A DNA stretch of 57,991 nucleotides from Ardenticatenaceae bacterium (GCA_015491235.1 WFWG01000228.1:1-57991); one strand, 5' to 3'. Shown: positions 16,324 through 26,114, counted from the first letter of the stretch. The notes: generated by a model not told the origin, from the letters alone. Numbers and translations: made by a program.

Positions 16324-17237
16324 GCCGTCTGCGTCCTCTGGAGCACTTGTTCCACCAAGTCCCGCAGCGGTCCCTTGCGCACCGCCTCGATGTCGTCCTG
16401 GTACTTGAGCAACACCCCCAGCGTGTCCTCGACCACCGGCACGTCGAGTTGCTGGGCGTCGAGAGCGACCAGCGCCTGGGCCCAGTCCAGCGTCTCGGCC
16501 ACGCCGGGCAGCTTGTAGAGGTCCAGCTTGCGCAACTCTTGCACGAACTCTACCAGTTGGCGGGCCAAGCGCGTTGATGCCTCGGGCACTTTGAGGGTCA
16601 CGATGCGGTATTCCTTCTCAGGAGAAGGATAGTCAATCCAGTGGTAGATGCAGCGCCGCTTGAGGGCGTCGTGAATCTCCCGCGTGCGGTTAGAGGTGAT
16701 GATGACCACTGGCGGCTCGGCCGCGCGGATGGTGCCGATCTCCGGTATCGTGATCTGGAAGTCGCTGAGCAACTCCAGCAGGAAGGCCTCGAACTCCTCG
16801 TCGGCGCGGTCAATTTCGTCAATGAGGAGCACGGGCGCCGTGCCGTTCTCGGTCATTTCAATGGCTTGGAGGAGCGGGCGCTTGATCAGGTACGCCTCGC
16901 TGAAAAGGTCCTGCTCGATCTCGCGGCCCTTCCGCCCCTCAGCTTCCATGGCGCGAATGTGGAGCAACTGGCGGGTGTAGTTCCACTCGTAGATGGTGCT
17001 GTTGACGTCCAGCCCCTCATAGCACTGAAGGCGAATGAGGGGACGACCCAGCAACTCCGAGAGGGTTTTGGCCACCTGCGTCTTGCCCACACCGGCCTCC
17101 CCCTCGAGCAGAAGGGGCTTTTTCAGCTTCAGGGCCAGGAAGATGGCCGTGGCCAGCGCGCGGTCGGCCACGTAGGTGTGGGCCAGCAAGGCGTCCTGGA
17201 TTTCGTCAATGGTGGTGAATTCTTTTTTTGAAGTCAC
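16320..17237 (-). CDS. MoxR/CoxD-type AAA+ ATPase
   Basis: A 305-residue MoxR-family ATPase with Walker A GEAGVGKTQ near residues 45-53, Walker B VLLIDEIDRADEEFE near 138-152, sensor-1 IITSNRTRE and an arginine-finger region ALKRRCIYHW. MoxR ATPases pair with VWA proteins as metal-centre or complex-assembly chaperones. Here the partner is the CoxE-like protein downstream. The start is GTG with an AAAGGAAAA ribosome site. The AlbA_2 gene ends 39 bp upstream on the same strand, so it may share the transcript. Confidence 0.9.
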   Translation of the reverse strand: MTSKKEFTTIDEIQDALLAHTYVADRALATAIFLALKLKKPLLLEGEAGVGKTQVAKTLSELLGRPLIRLQCYEGLDVNSTIYEWNYTRQLLHIRAMEAEGRKGREIEQDLFSEAYLIKRPLLQAIEMTENGTAPVLLIDEIDRADEEFEAFLLELLSDFQITIPEIGTIRAAEPPVVIITSNRTREIHDALKRRCIYHWIDYPSPEKEYRIVTLKVPEASTRLARQLVEFVQELRKLDLYKLPGVAETLDWAQALVALDAQQLDVPVVEDTLGVLLKYQDDIEAVRKGPLRDLVEQVLQRTQTA

Positions 17238-17276
17238 GGTTTTCCTTTCCCCTTCCGAACTGTGATGGTTTTGGAA

Positions 17277-18449
17277 TTATGTTTCTTCCGCTTCCTCTGG
17301 TCTAGGCAAGATGACTACAAGCTCATTGCCTTCTTCGCGAATTAAAGGCTCTTTTCCTGTCGCTTCTCGGACCGCTTGGATGACCCGCCGGATACCGTTG
17401 CCAGTGTCGGTTACATATCCGGCCCGATAAAAGAAAGTGTAGAGAAGTGGATTGCGCAAAACGTGAGCTAGGCCGGATTTGATCATTTCTACGGTCACAG
17501 TGTTCGGAAGTCCCCCAGGACTTCGTACTTCGACACGGTCGTCTAAGATAAAAAGGCGCACGGGAGCGGCAATGGTGTAGTCACGATGCACGAGAGCATT
17601 GACGACCACCTCCCGCAGAGCGGCTGGCGGCAATTCCGGGAATGCTTCCGGTTCAAAACCTCGAATGCGATGAGGCGTGCGCAAGTGAAGGTTGAGAAAA
17701 CGAGCGGCATCTTCCAAAATGACGAAGAGTGACCCTTCTAGACGTTTGACGTCAAAAGGCTCAGCAGCAGTGTCTGTGCCCGGAATACGAGCAGCCGTAA
17801 CGTAGGCATACGGCAAGAACCGCTGGGGCTCACGGCCGAAAAGAAGGATAGCAGCTACAGTTGGATACCGCTTCCCTTCATGTTCGCGAACGAGTCGCCA
17901 GTTTACAAGTAATTGCTCGTCGTCTACAGGGAAATCTTCCACCACTACACTGTCGCGAAATCGTCGAAATGTCACCAAGTCCAAGTCGTCGAGCGATGCT
18001 TGTGTAACAAGCGTTTCTTCAAAAAAGAAACTGGTTGCTGCTTGAAAAAGCCGGAGCAACTCTTGTCGAGATGCACGGCGTTTGCCGCTCGTAGTGCGAA
18101 TATAGTAATCCCCCTGTCTGGTTTGATAAGGGCGCATATCTCCCTTCGGTACACGAACAAGGAGAACAACTTTTTCCTCGTCAACAGGCACCGTTTCCTG
18201 TATCACGGTCAAGGGGGGATGACAGTTTTGAAAAGCAACTTGATCTACCTGTTGCATCAGTCGGTTCACGTCTTTTACCCCTACGATGCGACGATCATCG
18301 GTTACACCGAAAATGAGGATGCCGCCATCGGTGTTGGCAAAAGCCACAAGTTCGGCCGCCAACGCATCTGGATGAACGGGGGCTTCCTTAAACTCTGTGT
18401 GGAGATCTTCGCCTTTTTCTACCAGGCGCTGTAGGTCTTGCAAATCCAT
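17277..18449 (-). CDS. AlbA_2 (Schlafen-like) domain, RecG-like transcriptional regulator/ATPase
   Basis: A 390-residue protein. The N-terminal AlbA_2 domain opens HTEFKEAPVHPDALAAELVA then FANTDGGILIFGVTD. The C-terminal part has the ATPase-like region LREVVVNALVHRDYTIAAPV near residues 280-300 and VEVRSPGGLPNTVT, seen in the family often labelled ATP-dependent DNA helicase RecG-related. It has no helicase motifs of true RecG. It probably acts as a DNA-binding regulator or defence-related factor. The base composition is lower in GC than its neighbours, which may indicate transfer. The 283 bases between it and aarF (18450-18732) hold only a TATACT box at 18684-18689 without a clear -35. Confidence 0.75.
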   Translation of the reverse strand: MDLQDLQRLVEKGEDLHTEFKEAPVHPDALAAELVAFANTDGGILIFGVTDDRRIVGVKDVNRLMQQVDQVAFQNCHPPLTVIQETVPVDEEKVVLLVRVPKGDMRPYQTRQGDYYIRTTSGKRRASRQELLRLFQAATSFFFEETLVTQASLDDLDLVTFRRFRDSVVVEDFPVDDEQLLVNWRLVREHEGKRYPTVAAILLFGREPQRFLPYAYVTAARIPGTDTAAEPFDVKRLEGSLFVILEDAARFLNLHLRTPHRIRGFEPEAFPELPPAALREVVVNALVHRDYTIAAPVRLFILDDRVEVRSPGGLPNTVTVEMIKSGLAHVLRNPLLYTFFYRAGYVTDTGNGIRRVIQAVREATGKEPLIREEGNELVVILPRPEEAEET

Positions 18450-18732
18450 ACTTTCGCCTCCTCACCCCCTTCTTGACCACGCAGATTTTCGCAAAAGTCC
18501 GCACCGTCGAGCGCTGCTTCGCCGCCTACTCGCTATTCTTCCCAGTTGCTTGACGGCGAAGACCTGACGGCATCCCACAAGAACACCTGCGAGAATTGTA
18601 CTTGCGCTTGAATGACGAGGCAAATGAACACCCCGACCAAAAGACGTCGAAAGTCCAGACTTCTCGCTCGGCAGACCTGACGGTATACTACTCCACGGCC
18701 TGTAACGGCATTCGGCCTTCGAGCACCAGAAA

Positions 18733-20445
18733 ATGGACGACACCAGTCGCACGCAAAACACCACACCAGGACCTCCGCCGCCCAAAGGCTTGCGCCGGCG
18801 CTACTGGCGGCTCCTCTTTTTCTTCGCGCGGGCTTTTCTCTCCCTCTGGGTGTACGATTTTGTGTTGCCCCGCGTGCTGCGACTCTCATGGGTGCGCGCT
18901 GGCGCGCCCGCTCGCCACGAGCGCCTGGCTGTTCAGTTTCGCGAACTCGCCGTGGAATTGGGGGGCGTGATGATCAAGCTAGGCCAGTTCCTGAGCGCCC
19001 GCGTGGACGTTCTGCCCCCAGAGGTCACCGCCCCCCTCAGCGACTTGCAGGACGAGGTGCCGCCGGTTCCCTGGCCGCTTATCGAAGCCCAAATCGTGCG
19101 GGAACTGGGCGCGCCTCCCCACGAAATTTTCGCCGAGTTCAACCGCTGGCCCCAGGCGTCGGCGTCGCTGGGGCAAGTCCACCTGGCGCGGTTGAAAGAA
19201 GGAGAGCCGGTGGCGGTGAAAGTCCAACGCCCCGGCATTCGGGCAATTATCGAGACGGATCTGGCCGTGCTCAGCCAGGTAATCCGTTGGCTCAAGTGGA
19301 TCGGCTTCGTCCGGCGCCGGGCCGACCTGGACGCCCTCTACGCCGAGTTTGCCGACAGCCTGCGGGCCGAACTGGACTACGTTCAGGAAGCGGCCAACGC
19401 GCGGCGTTTCGCGGAACAATTCGCCGACGATCCGGGTGTCTGCGTGCCCACGCCCGTGGAGGCGTTGACCACCCGGCGCGTGCTGGTGATGGAGCGCATC
19501 GAGGGCATCAAAATTGACAACTACGCGGCACTGGAAGCGGCGGGCGTCTCGCGCCGGGCGGTGGCGCGCAAGGTGTTTCGCACCTACTTGGAGCAAATCT
19601 TCGTGGACGGTTTCTTCCATGCCGATCCCCACCCCGGTAACCTTTTCATCCTGCCCGACGAAACGGCTCCCCACCCCGGCGAGGGGCGTCCGTTTGTGCT
19701 CATCTTCGTTGACTTTGGCATGATGGGGGAAATTCCCCCCGACGTGCGCCGCCGACTTGGCGACGTGCTGATCGCCGTCATTCAGCGCGACTTTCAACGC
19801 CTTGTGCAACTGGCCAAGGAACTCCACTTCCTGCTGCCCACAGCGAACGACGATGAGGTGGCCCGCGCCTTCGAGCGCCTCTTCGAGCGTTTTTACGGCC
19901 TTTCCCTGGGCGAGTTGCGCCAGATTCAAGTGGAAGAGATCGCTCGCCTGGTGGCCGAATTTCGCTCTCTGCTCTACCAATTTCCCTTCCAGATTCCTCA
20001 GAACTTCATCTTGTTAGGACGCTGCCTGGGCATTCTCAGCGGGTTGGCAGCCGGTCTCGACCCCGATTTCAACCCTGTGGAGGAGATCGAACCCTTCGCC
20101 CGCCGGTTGCTGAGTGAAGCGGCCCCGGCTGGTGCGGCCGAAGTCCTGCAGCAACTCCTGGAGTGGTTGGCACGGGTTTGGCGGCTGCCTGAAGAACTGG
20201 AGAACACCCTGCGCTTCATGCGCACCGGCACTGTCACCGTCCGCCTGACCGAAGAAGACCCGTTACTCAGTCACATAGCGGGCGTGGAAGAGGCTGTCCG
20301 ACAACTGGCTGATGCCCTTCTCCTGGTGACGCTGGTCTTTGCCGGTTGGCTCACCGTTGGCTCCGTTCCCCTGGTAGCCTGGATTCTGTGGGGATTGGCA
20401 ATTGTGCTCGGTGTTCACCTTGTGATGAGGCGACTGCTCGGCTAA
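18733..20445 (+). CDS. AarF/UbiB (ABC1) family atypical kinase
   Basis: A 570-residue UbiB-like protein, linked in other organisms to quinone/isoprenoid lipid biology. Family motifs: VMIKLGQFLSARVDVLP (KxGQ) near residues 78-94, alanine/serine-rich loop ASASLGQVH, VAVKVQRPG lysine, HADPHPGNLFIL catalytic loop near 295-306, and VDFGMMG metal-binding. Two C-terminal hydrophobic segments (about residues 527-565) anchor it to the membrane. The ATG at 18733 lacks a good ribosome site (GAGCACCAGAAA), so initiation may be weak or elsewhere. Confidence 0.88.
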   Translation: MDDTSRTQNTTPGPPPPKGLRRRYWRLLFFFARAFLSLWVYDFVLPRVLRLSWVRAGAPARHERLAVQFRELAVELGGVMIKLGQFLSARVDVLPPEVTAPLSDLQDEVPPVPWPLIEAQIVRELGAPPHEIFAEFNRWPQASASLGQVHLARLKEGEPVAVKVQRPGIRAIIETDLAVLSQVIRWLKWIGFVRRRADLDALYAEFADSLRAELDYVQEAANARRFAEQFADDPGVCVPTPVEALTTRRVLVMERIEGIKIDNYAALEAAGVSRRAVARKVFRTYLEQIFVDGFFHADPHPGNLFILPDETAPHPGEGRPFVLIFVDFGMMGEIPPDVRRRLGDVLIAVIQRDFQRLVQLAKELHFLLPTANDDEVARAFERLFERFYGLSLGELRQIQVEEIARLVAEFRSLLYQFPFQIPQNFILLGRCLGILSGLAAGLDPDFNPVEEIEPFARRLLSEAAPAGAAEVLQQLLEWLARVWRLPEELENTLRFMRTGTVTVRLTEEDPLLSHIAGVEEAVRQLADALLLVTLVFAGWLTVGSVPLVAWILWGLAIVLGVHLVMRRLLG

Positions 20446-20653
20446 CGTCGCGTTCGCCCCCTTCTTGCCCGCTTCCAAACGCCAGGCCGCCGTTGTCCGG
20501 CGCGTATTCTGTGAAAGGCCCCTTAGCGCAAAAGAAAAAAGAGATTAAGCGGTGAAACATTTTTGTAATACTGACAATTAACAGATTTGCGCCCAAAAGC
20601 GTTCGCAGATAGAGGGCACAGCCGCTATACTTTTTAAAAACCGCAAAAAGTGC

Positions 20654-20683
20654 TTGACAACCGGAAAAATCCTGTGTTATACT
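20654..20683 (+). promoter_or_regulatory. Sigma-70-type promoter of the sigma factor gene
   Basis: TTGACA at 20654-20659 and TATACT at 20678-20683 with an 18-base spacer. This is the best promoter for the downstream primary sigma factor. Transcription would start near 20690 and leave a leader of about 225 bases, with small hairpins such as GTCGG/CCGAC around 20797-20815. No known riboswitch was recognised in it. Confidence 0.82.
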
Positions 20684-20915
20684 AGGCGTGCTAACATTCA
20701 CAGCGCGTCGGGGTGAGGGAAGGCCTGGCGCGGTTAGGGTAGGTATGAACAAGTACAGGGTTTTCACGAAGCGATTTGTCCGCCAGTCGGCCAGAGTGAC
20801 CGACAGATACGTATCCCCGCAGGCAGGTAAACGCACTTGAGGAACCCTCACGTGAGTGTGATTTGTCTCCCCCTTTTTGCCACGGCAAGCACAAGAAACA
20901 CACGGAGGTGGCTGG

Positions 20916-22109
20916 GTGAGCGAGCGAAATGGTGAACCTGAACTTCAGTCGGTAGCCGACTTGTTGGCCTACGCGCGCAAGAAAGGCTACGTAACCGCTG
21001 CCGACATTCTGCGTGTCTTCCCAGAAGCGGAGGATGCCCTGGCGCAACTGGACGACATCTTCGAACTCTTCGAGGAAGAAGGCATCGAAGTTTACGAAGA
21101 CGAAGAGGAAGCGGCCAAAAAGCGAACATCTCGTGAGAAGCGCCGTCCACTGATACGCCAGGATGAAGAGGAAGCGGAGCTGGATTTTGCCGGCATTGAC
21201 AGCGACGACACAGTGAGCCTCTACCTGCGGGAAGTGGGCAGTGTGCCACTCTTAACCGCCGAAGAGGAAGTCGAACTGGCCCGTCGCATGGAGATGGGCC
21301 GGGAGGCCAAAGAGAAGCTGGCGCGGGGTGACTACGCCTCGGAAGAAGAGCGGGCTGAGTTGGAAGCCATAGTGCGCCGTGGAGAAGAAGCCCGCGCCCA
21401 CCTGATCAAAGCCAACTCGCGCCTCGTCATCAGCATTGCCAAGCGGTACATCGGCCAGGGTGTTCCCTTCCTGGACCTCATTCAGGAGGGGAACTTGGGC
21501 CTGATGCGGGCTGTGGACAAGTTCGACTACAAGCGGGGCTACAAGTTCAGCACGTATGCCACTTGGTGGATCCGCCAAGCCATCACCCGTGCCATCGCCG
21601 ACCAGGGGCGCACCATTCGCGTGCCGGTTCACATGAGCGACCGCATTCGCCGCCTTTACGGCATTAGCCGCGAGTTGGAGCAAAAGCTGGGGCGCGAACC
21701 TACTCCCAAGGAGTTAGCCGAGGCGCTGGGCATCTCGCCCCAGAAAGTGCGCTGGATGCTCCGCATCAGCCGCCGCCCGTTGAGCCTAGAGAAACCAGTC
21801 GGCGAGGATGGTGACAGCGAACTGGGCGCCTTCATTGAGGACGAAGACGCCCCGGCCCCCACGGATGTAGCCAGCCACCAACTGCTGCGCCAGGAACTGG
21901 AGCGCGCGCTTGCCACAATAGACCCGCGCGAGGCGCGCATTCTTCGCCTGCGCTTCGGGCTGATTGACGGCCGCGCTCACACCTTGGAAGAGTTGGGGCA
22001 GAAGTTCGGGCTGACGAGGGAACGCATTCGCCAAATCGAAGGCGAGGCTCTGCGGCGGCTCCGCCACCCCAGCCGCAGCCGCCGCCTGAAGGATTACCTC
22101 AACCCCTAG
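20916..22109 (+). CDS. rpoD: Primary RNA polymerase sigma factor (SigA/RpoD)
   Basis: A 397-residue housekeeping sigma factor. It contains a short N-terminal region-1.1-like helical part ([20 protein letters not shown]), region 1.2 ([20 protein letters not shown]), regions 2.1-2.4 with [20 protein letters not shown], region 3, and region 4.2 helix-turn-helix [20 protein letters not shown]. The start is set at GTG 20916 because GGAGGTG precedes it by 5-6 bases. An upstream TTG in frame (20877) has no ribosome site. A strong promoter and a perfect terminator flank it, so it is monocistronic. Confidence 0.95.
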   Translation: MSERNGEPELQSVADLLAYARKKGYVTAADILRVFPEAEDALAQLDDIFELFEEEGIEVYEDEEEAAKKRTSREKRRPLIRQDEEEAELDFAGIDSDDTVSLYLREVGSVPLLTAEEEVELARRMEMGREAKEKLARGDYASEEERAELEAIVRRGEEARAHLIKANSRLVISIAKRYIGQGVPFLDLIQEGNLGLMRAVDKFDYKRGYKFSTYATWWIRQAITRAIADQGRTIRVPVHMSDRIRRLYGISRELEQKLGREPTPKELAEALGISPQKVRWMLRISRRPLSLEKPVGEDGDSELGAFIEDEDAPAPTDVASHQLLRQELERALATIDPREARILRLRFGLIDGRAHTLEELGQKFGLTRERIRQIEGEALRRLRHPSRSRRLKDYLNP

Positions 22110-22129
22110 GCGCGCACCACCCCCGGCAC

Positions 22130-22172
22130 GCAAACGCCACTCGGACACTCTGAGCGTCCGAGTGGCGTTTGC
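22130..22172. terminator. Terminator between rpoD and ssb, possibly bidirectional
   Basis: A perfect 17-bp stem: GCAAACGCCACTCGGAC pairs with GTCCGAGTGGCGTTTGC across a 9-base loop, followed by TTTT on the plus strand. It lies 20 bp past the rpoD stop and 15 bp past the convergent ssb stop, so it may serve both genes. Confidence 0.93.
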
Positions 22173-22187
22173 TTTTGCCTGCCTCGC

Positions 22188-22658
22188 CTAAAACGGGATT
22201 TCGTCGGGACCGAATTCCTCTTCTTCGTCCACCGGCGTGGCAGGCGGTGGTGTGGTGCTTCGGCGTGGTGACGTTCCGCCTTGCTCAGTGTAGGCGTTGT
22301 TCACAGCATCAGCGCGGCCACCCAAGAACTTGACCGTCCAAGCGCGCACCTCGAAGCTGGCGCGCGGCTGGCCGTCCCGGTCGTACCAAATGCGCGGCCC
22401 GCCAGTCTGCGGGTCGGGCACCAACACGCCCTCGATGAAGACCTGGCGCCCCTTGCTCAAGTACTGGTTGCACGTCTCGCCCAGCCGCCCCCAGGCACTG
22501 ATGCGCCACCACACGGTTTCTTCGCCCGGCGTGCCGTCCTGATTGGTCCACCGCCGGTTCGTGGCTACGTTGAAGTGAGCGACCGGCGTGCCCTGCGGCG
22601 TGTAGCGCAACTCCGGGTCCGTGCCCAGGTTTCCAATGATGATAACGCGGTGAAACAT
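22188..22658 (-). CDS. ssb: Single-stranded DNA-binding protein
   Basis: A 156-residue SSB. The OB-fold runs from MFHRVIIIGNLGTDPELRYT to about residue 115, with aromatic positions in ETVWWRISAWGRLGE. A flexible Pro/Thr linker is followed by an acidic tail ending FGPDEIPF, matching the DDDIPF-type tip that recruits repair and replication proteins. Start ATG after GGAAAGGAGG. Monocistronic, with a TATAAT box upstream. Confidence 0.94.
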   Translation of the reverse strand: MFHRVIIIGNLGTDPELRYTPQGTPVAHFNVATNRRWTNQDGTPGEETVWWRISAWGRLGETCNQYLSKGRQVFIEGVLVPDPQTGGPRIWYDRDGQPRASFEVRAWTVKFLGGRADAVNNAYTEQGGTSPRRSTTPPPATPVDEEEEFGPDEIPF

Positions 22659-22723
22659 GGTGACAAGCCTCCTTTCCTGTAATTCTTCCGCCTTGCGGAA
22701 CCATGTTTGACAAGCTTGGACAT

Positions 22724-22729
22724 ATTATA
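22724..22729 (-). promoter_or_regulatory. -10 box of the ssb promoter
   Basis: TATAAT on the minus strand, 66 bases before the ssb start. The -35 region is poor (CTTTTT-like, 17-base spacing), so only the -10 is secure. Confidence 0.55.
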
Positions 22730-22788
22730 GCACGGGGGTGCGACAAAAAAGGGAAAACATGGGGGGAATTTTTGCCAGTTTGCAGCCT

Positions 22789-24681
22789 TTACCTGAGCCG
22801 GTAGGCTGGCGCACACGTGCCACTGGCGGGGTCGAAGGGGCCGCCTGTTGGCCGGAGGGCCGGCACGACCGTGGACGCCAGCGGAATCCCGTCGGCTGCC
22901 CGGTAGACCACTACCTCGATCTCCGTGGCCTCCGGCAGGGCCGGCAGGTCCACCACGTCCACGATGCGCTCGCCGGCCTTCCACGCCGTGGAGGGGTAGG
23001 CGTCGTGGACGGGCACGCAGTCCACTTGAGCCAACCATACGCCAGCCCCGTTGCGCAGGCGCAGGCTGGTCTTCAAGGCGTCGTTAGGAGGGCGCTCCAC
23101 GAACCAGATGAGCGTCACTCGTTGCCGGGCCGGACCAATGCCGTCTAGGGGCTCCACCCGGACCCCGACCCGTAGGCCCGGTGCCACTTCGACCTGGTGG
23201 GGTGAAGGTGGCTCTGGCGGGGCGCCTTCCACCGCGATGAGCGGCCCCACAGCGTCCAGCGACCAGCGCTCAGCGCCGGGCAGCGGGCGGGTGAGGAAGG
23301 GGCGTTCGCCCCGCGCCAGCGCCTCTTCCACAGCGGCCAGCCGGTCTGTTTCGGCGTCGGCCGCAATGGTGCGCACGTCGGGGCGCAGGCCGTGGACCTC
23401 CTGCCAGTAGCGCAGCAGGGTCATTTCCCCCAGAATCCCCACAATGACCGCCCGTTCCGGCAAGGGCTGGCTGAGGGCGTCCTGGGCGAAGTCGGCAGCC
23501 GCCCACGCGCCGCTCAGGTCCACCCGTCGGAAAGTGGCCTCCCAGCGGGGCACGTGTCCCGCCAGCAAGAGGGCGAACAGCACGACGACCGGAACAAGCG
23601 GGCGCGGCCACCGTCGTGAAACCGCCTCGAACAGCAAGTGGAGGCCGGCCCCGGAGAGGAGGGCGGCCACCAGCACCACCGGCAGCCAGAAGACCTCCGG
23701 GTCGCCCACGTGGTAGCTGGCCGCGAAGAGGGCATTGGCCGCGGCCCCGACGACCAGCAGGGTCACCTCCCGGGGCCGGCGCCGTGCCCAAAGGAGTCCC
23801 CCAGCCGCCAGCAAGAGGGCGGCTGGGCTGAGCTGTGCCGTGAAGAGGGTCCAGTAGAAACCCGCGTCGCGCACTTGGCCGAAGGGGTTCTCGCTCAGGA
23901 AGACGGTGTAGGCGCTGGCCGTCACCCAGCGGACGAAGCCGGTCAGTGTGTTCTGATACGTTCCGTCCAGCGAACCCACGTGGCCCCGCAGGGGCAAGTA
24001 GGCGTAGAAGGCCAGCGGAGCCAGGGTCAACAAGAGGAGCCGGGGCCACTCCCGCCGCAGGTGCGCTTGCACCGTTGCCGAAAGCGCCAGGTAGAGGAGA
24101 ATCGCGGGAACCCACAGCAAAATCGTGCGGTGATGAGCCAGGCCCAAGCCGAAAGCCAGCGCCGCGCCGCGCAGGGCCAACGCGGGCGAATCGGCGTGGG
24201 AGCGGAGCAGGCACAGGAGCAGAAGAACCGTCAGCAGCAGGTGGAGCGTGTAGACCTCGGCAATGCGGGCCTGGGCCCAGAAAGTCTCCGCCGTAGCCAG
24301 GACCAGCGCGGCCCAAAACGCCCCCAGGAGTGAAAGGCCCAGCGCGCGGCCCAGCAGAACGGTCAGGCCCACCGTGGCCGCTCCCGCCAGGGCCGAAACG
24401 AGGCTCACCCGCCAGGCCACCTCGCCGACGGGCACCAGGTGGGCTGCCAGGCCGATGAGCACGGCGTAGAGGGGATATCCCGTGGGATGGGGAATGGCCC
24501 ACCGCCAGGCCACCAGGGCGAACTCCAAGCTGTCGTCAAAGACCGTCGCCACTGTGGGGGACATGGTGCGCAGGTAGAGGACAAGCGCCCCCACGGCAGC
24601 CAGGCCCGCCCACAAGTACATGGCGAGTTGTGTGGCGTGTCCCCTAAGGGGCACTCGCTGCCCAGTCCAGAACACGGTCAT
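22789..24681 (-). CDS. DUF2723 family membrane protein (glycosyltransferase-like)
   Basis: A 630-residue membrane protein. The N-terminal VFDDSLEFALVAWRWAIPHP and TGYPLYAVLIG match the DUF2723 opening (acidic pair after the first membrane segment, then PHPxGYPLY). This fold is related to protein O-mannosyltransferases. About 11 hydrophobic segments lie in residues 15-385, then a soluble domain of about 240 residues. Predicted role: transfer of a sugar from a lipid carrier outside the membrane; acceptor unknown. It overlaps the upstream lipoprotein gene by 38 bp. Confidence 0.8.
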   Translation of the reverse strand: MTVFWTGQRVPLRGHATQLAMYLWAGLAAVGALVLYLRTMSPTVATVFDDSLEFALVAWRWAIPHPTGYPLYAVLIGLAAHLVPVGEVAWRVSLVSALAGAATVGLTVLLGRALGLSLLGAFWAALVLATAETFWAQARIAEVYTLHLLLTVLLLLCLLRSHADSPALALRGAALAFGLGLAHHRTILLWVPAILLYLALSATVQAHLRREWPRLLLLTLAPLAFYAYLPLRGHVGSLDGTYQNTLTGFVRWVTASAYTVFLSENPFGQVRDAGFYWTLFTAQLSPAALLLAAGGLLWARRRPREVTLLVVGAAANALFAASYHVGDPEVFWLPVVLVAALLSGAGLHLLFEAVSRRWPRPLVPVVVLFALLLAGHVPRWEATFRRVDLSGAWAAADFAQDALSQPLPERAVIVGILGEMTLLRYWQEVHGLRPDVRTIAADAETDRLAAVEEALARGERPFLTRPLPGAERWSLDAVGPLIAVEGAPPEPPSPHQVEVAPGLRVGVRVEPLDGIGPARQRVTLIWFVERPPNDALKTSLRLRNGAGVWLAQVDCVPVHDAYPSTAWKAGERIVDVVDLPALPEATEIEVVVYRAADGIPLASTVVPALRPTGGPFDPASGTCAPAYRLR

Positions 24682-26104
24682 CGTACCCGGTGTAAGTGAG
24701 CCCCAGGTGGTCGAGCCGGTCGCCGAACATGGGGCGCTGGTTTTGGCCGTCGGCGTCCATCACGTAGATGCGCCACACGCCGTCCCGGTTGGAGAGAAAG
24801 GCGATGTGGCGGCAGTCGGGACTCCAGGCTGGCGCGGCGTTGTCTGGCGGTGGCGCCAGCGAGAGGGGGTCGTTGAAAGTCAGGCGGCGCAGCCCGCTGC
24901 CGTCCTCGTTCACCACGTAGATTTCCCAATGGTCGTGCTGGCGGTAGGTGAAGGCAATCTGGCCGTTGGCGCACCAGCGCGGGTCGCGCGCCCGTGGATC
25001 GGCCAGCAGGAGCTGGGGGTCGGCGTCCGTGGGCACACGCTTGCGCCGCAATGCCCCGCCTCCTGCAAAGGGGTTATCCCCCCGAAAGACCAACTCGGTG
25101 CCGTCGGCGTTCCACGAGGGAGAGAAGGAGTGTGGGTCCGACTTGAGCTCGCGCAGCGAGCCGTCCTTCGTGGAGACCAGCGCCAACTCCCAGAAGGGGT
25201 CGGCTGGCAGAATGAAGCAAAAGCTGAAGAAGGGGCCAAAGGAGAAACACTTCTCCTCCTCCTTCAGCCGACCGCCACGCTGCCAGGAAAAGGCAATCCA
25301 GGCCTCGTCTGGGCTCCAGTCGGGCTGGCGGATGAGCTGGCCGTCGAAGAGGCGGTAGAGGCCGGTTCCGTCGGCGTTGACCACGTAGATGCCGGCCGGC
25401 GCGCGCCAGTCCACGAAGGCAATGCGGGAACCGTCTGGACTCCAGGTGGGGTCTAGTCCGGCTTCCGCCACCCGGCGCAGGCCGCTCCCGTCCGCGTTGA
25501 TGACGTAAATCGGGCCGCCCGGCGCCACCTGGAAGACCAGCTTGCCGCTCAATTCGGCTTGCGGCCCGCGCTCTGCCTCGGCGACTTCAGTCGGACGGAC
25601 GGCTGGCGCGGGCGTGGGGGTGGGCGGAAGGGCTGCCGCAACGGGCACCCGCCCGCTGAAGTCGGTGAAGGCGCGGGAAACCCACCCCGTGGTGCCGTCG
25701 GGCAGCCGGACTTCCAGCCACGCGCCCTCCTCGGTCTGCGCCAGGACGGTCACCTCCTCCCCCCGGGGCAAGGCCGTCACCACCGGGTAGACCGTGCCTG
25801 GCCCCGCGCGCACGTTCAGGGCGATGCGCGCCGTGACTCGCGCCACCGGAGCGGGCGTGACCGTCGCCGTGGGAGAGGGGAGCGTCGTCGGCGTGGGCGA
25901 CGGGGGCACGGAAGGCGTTGGCTGTGCCGGTGGGCGTGGCGTGGCCGAAGGGGTCGCCGTGGCGAAGACCAGGAGCGTTCGGGTGGACACCGGCGTCAGC
26001 AGGGGGCGGGGTGTGGGCGAGGAAGTGGCCCGTCGCCCCCCACAGGCTACCAGCACACCCCCCAGAAGCACGAACAGCAAAATTCGCACCGCGTGACGGT
26101 TCAT
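24644..26104 (-). CDS. Lipoprotein with SH3 domain and TolB-like propeller
   Basis: A 486-residue exported lipoprotein. The start is set at ATG 26104, preceded by GGAGAGG. The signal peptide ends with the lipobox LVAC-GG near residue 21. A Thr/Pro-rich linker (to about residue 85) leads to a bacterial SH3 domain (ALNVRAGPGTVYPVV ... GTTGWVSRAF). A beta-propeller follows, with repeated IYVINADGSGLRR, DPTWSPDGSRIAF, PAWSPDCRHIAF motifs, the TolB/WD40-like pattern. A Cys/Phe-rich stretch (KCFSFGPFFSFCF) interrupts one blade. Such proteins are common in Chloroflexota; function unknown. Confidence 0.85.
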   Translation of the reverse strand: MNRHAVRILLFVLLGGVLVACGGRRATSSPTPRPLLTPVSTRTLLVFATATPSATPRPPAQPTPSVPPSPTPTTLPSPTATVTPAPVARVTARIALNVRAGPGTVYPVVTALPRGEEVTVLAQTEEGAWLEVRLPDGTTGWVSRAFTDFSGRVPVAAALPPTPTPAPAVRPTEVAEAERGPQAELSGKLVFQVAPGGPIYVINADGSGLRRVAEAGLDPTWSPDGSRIAFVDWRAPAGIYVVNADGTGLYRLFDGQLIRQPDWSPDEAWIAFSWQRGGRLKEEEKCFSFGPFFSFCFILPADPFWELALVSTKDGSLRELKSDPHSFSPSWNADGTELVFRGDNPFAGGGALRRKRVPTDADPQLLLADPRARDPRWCANGQIAFTYRQHDHWEIYVVNEDGSGLRRLTFNDPLSLAPPPDNAAPAWSPDCRHIAFLSNRDGVWRIYVMDADGQNQRPMFGDRLDHLGLTYTGYDDRVLDWAASAP

Positions 26105-26114
26105 GGTCCTCTCC

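Noticed and set aside
20690-20915. Riboswitch or T-box in the sigma factor leader
   Set aside because: No T-box, aptamer core or terminator/antiterminator pair could be recognised by eye.
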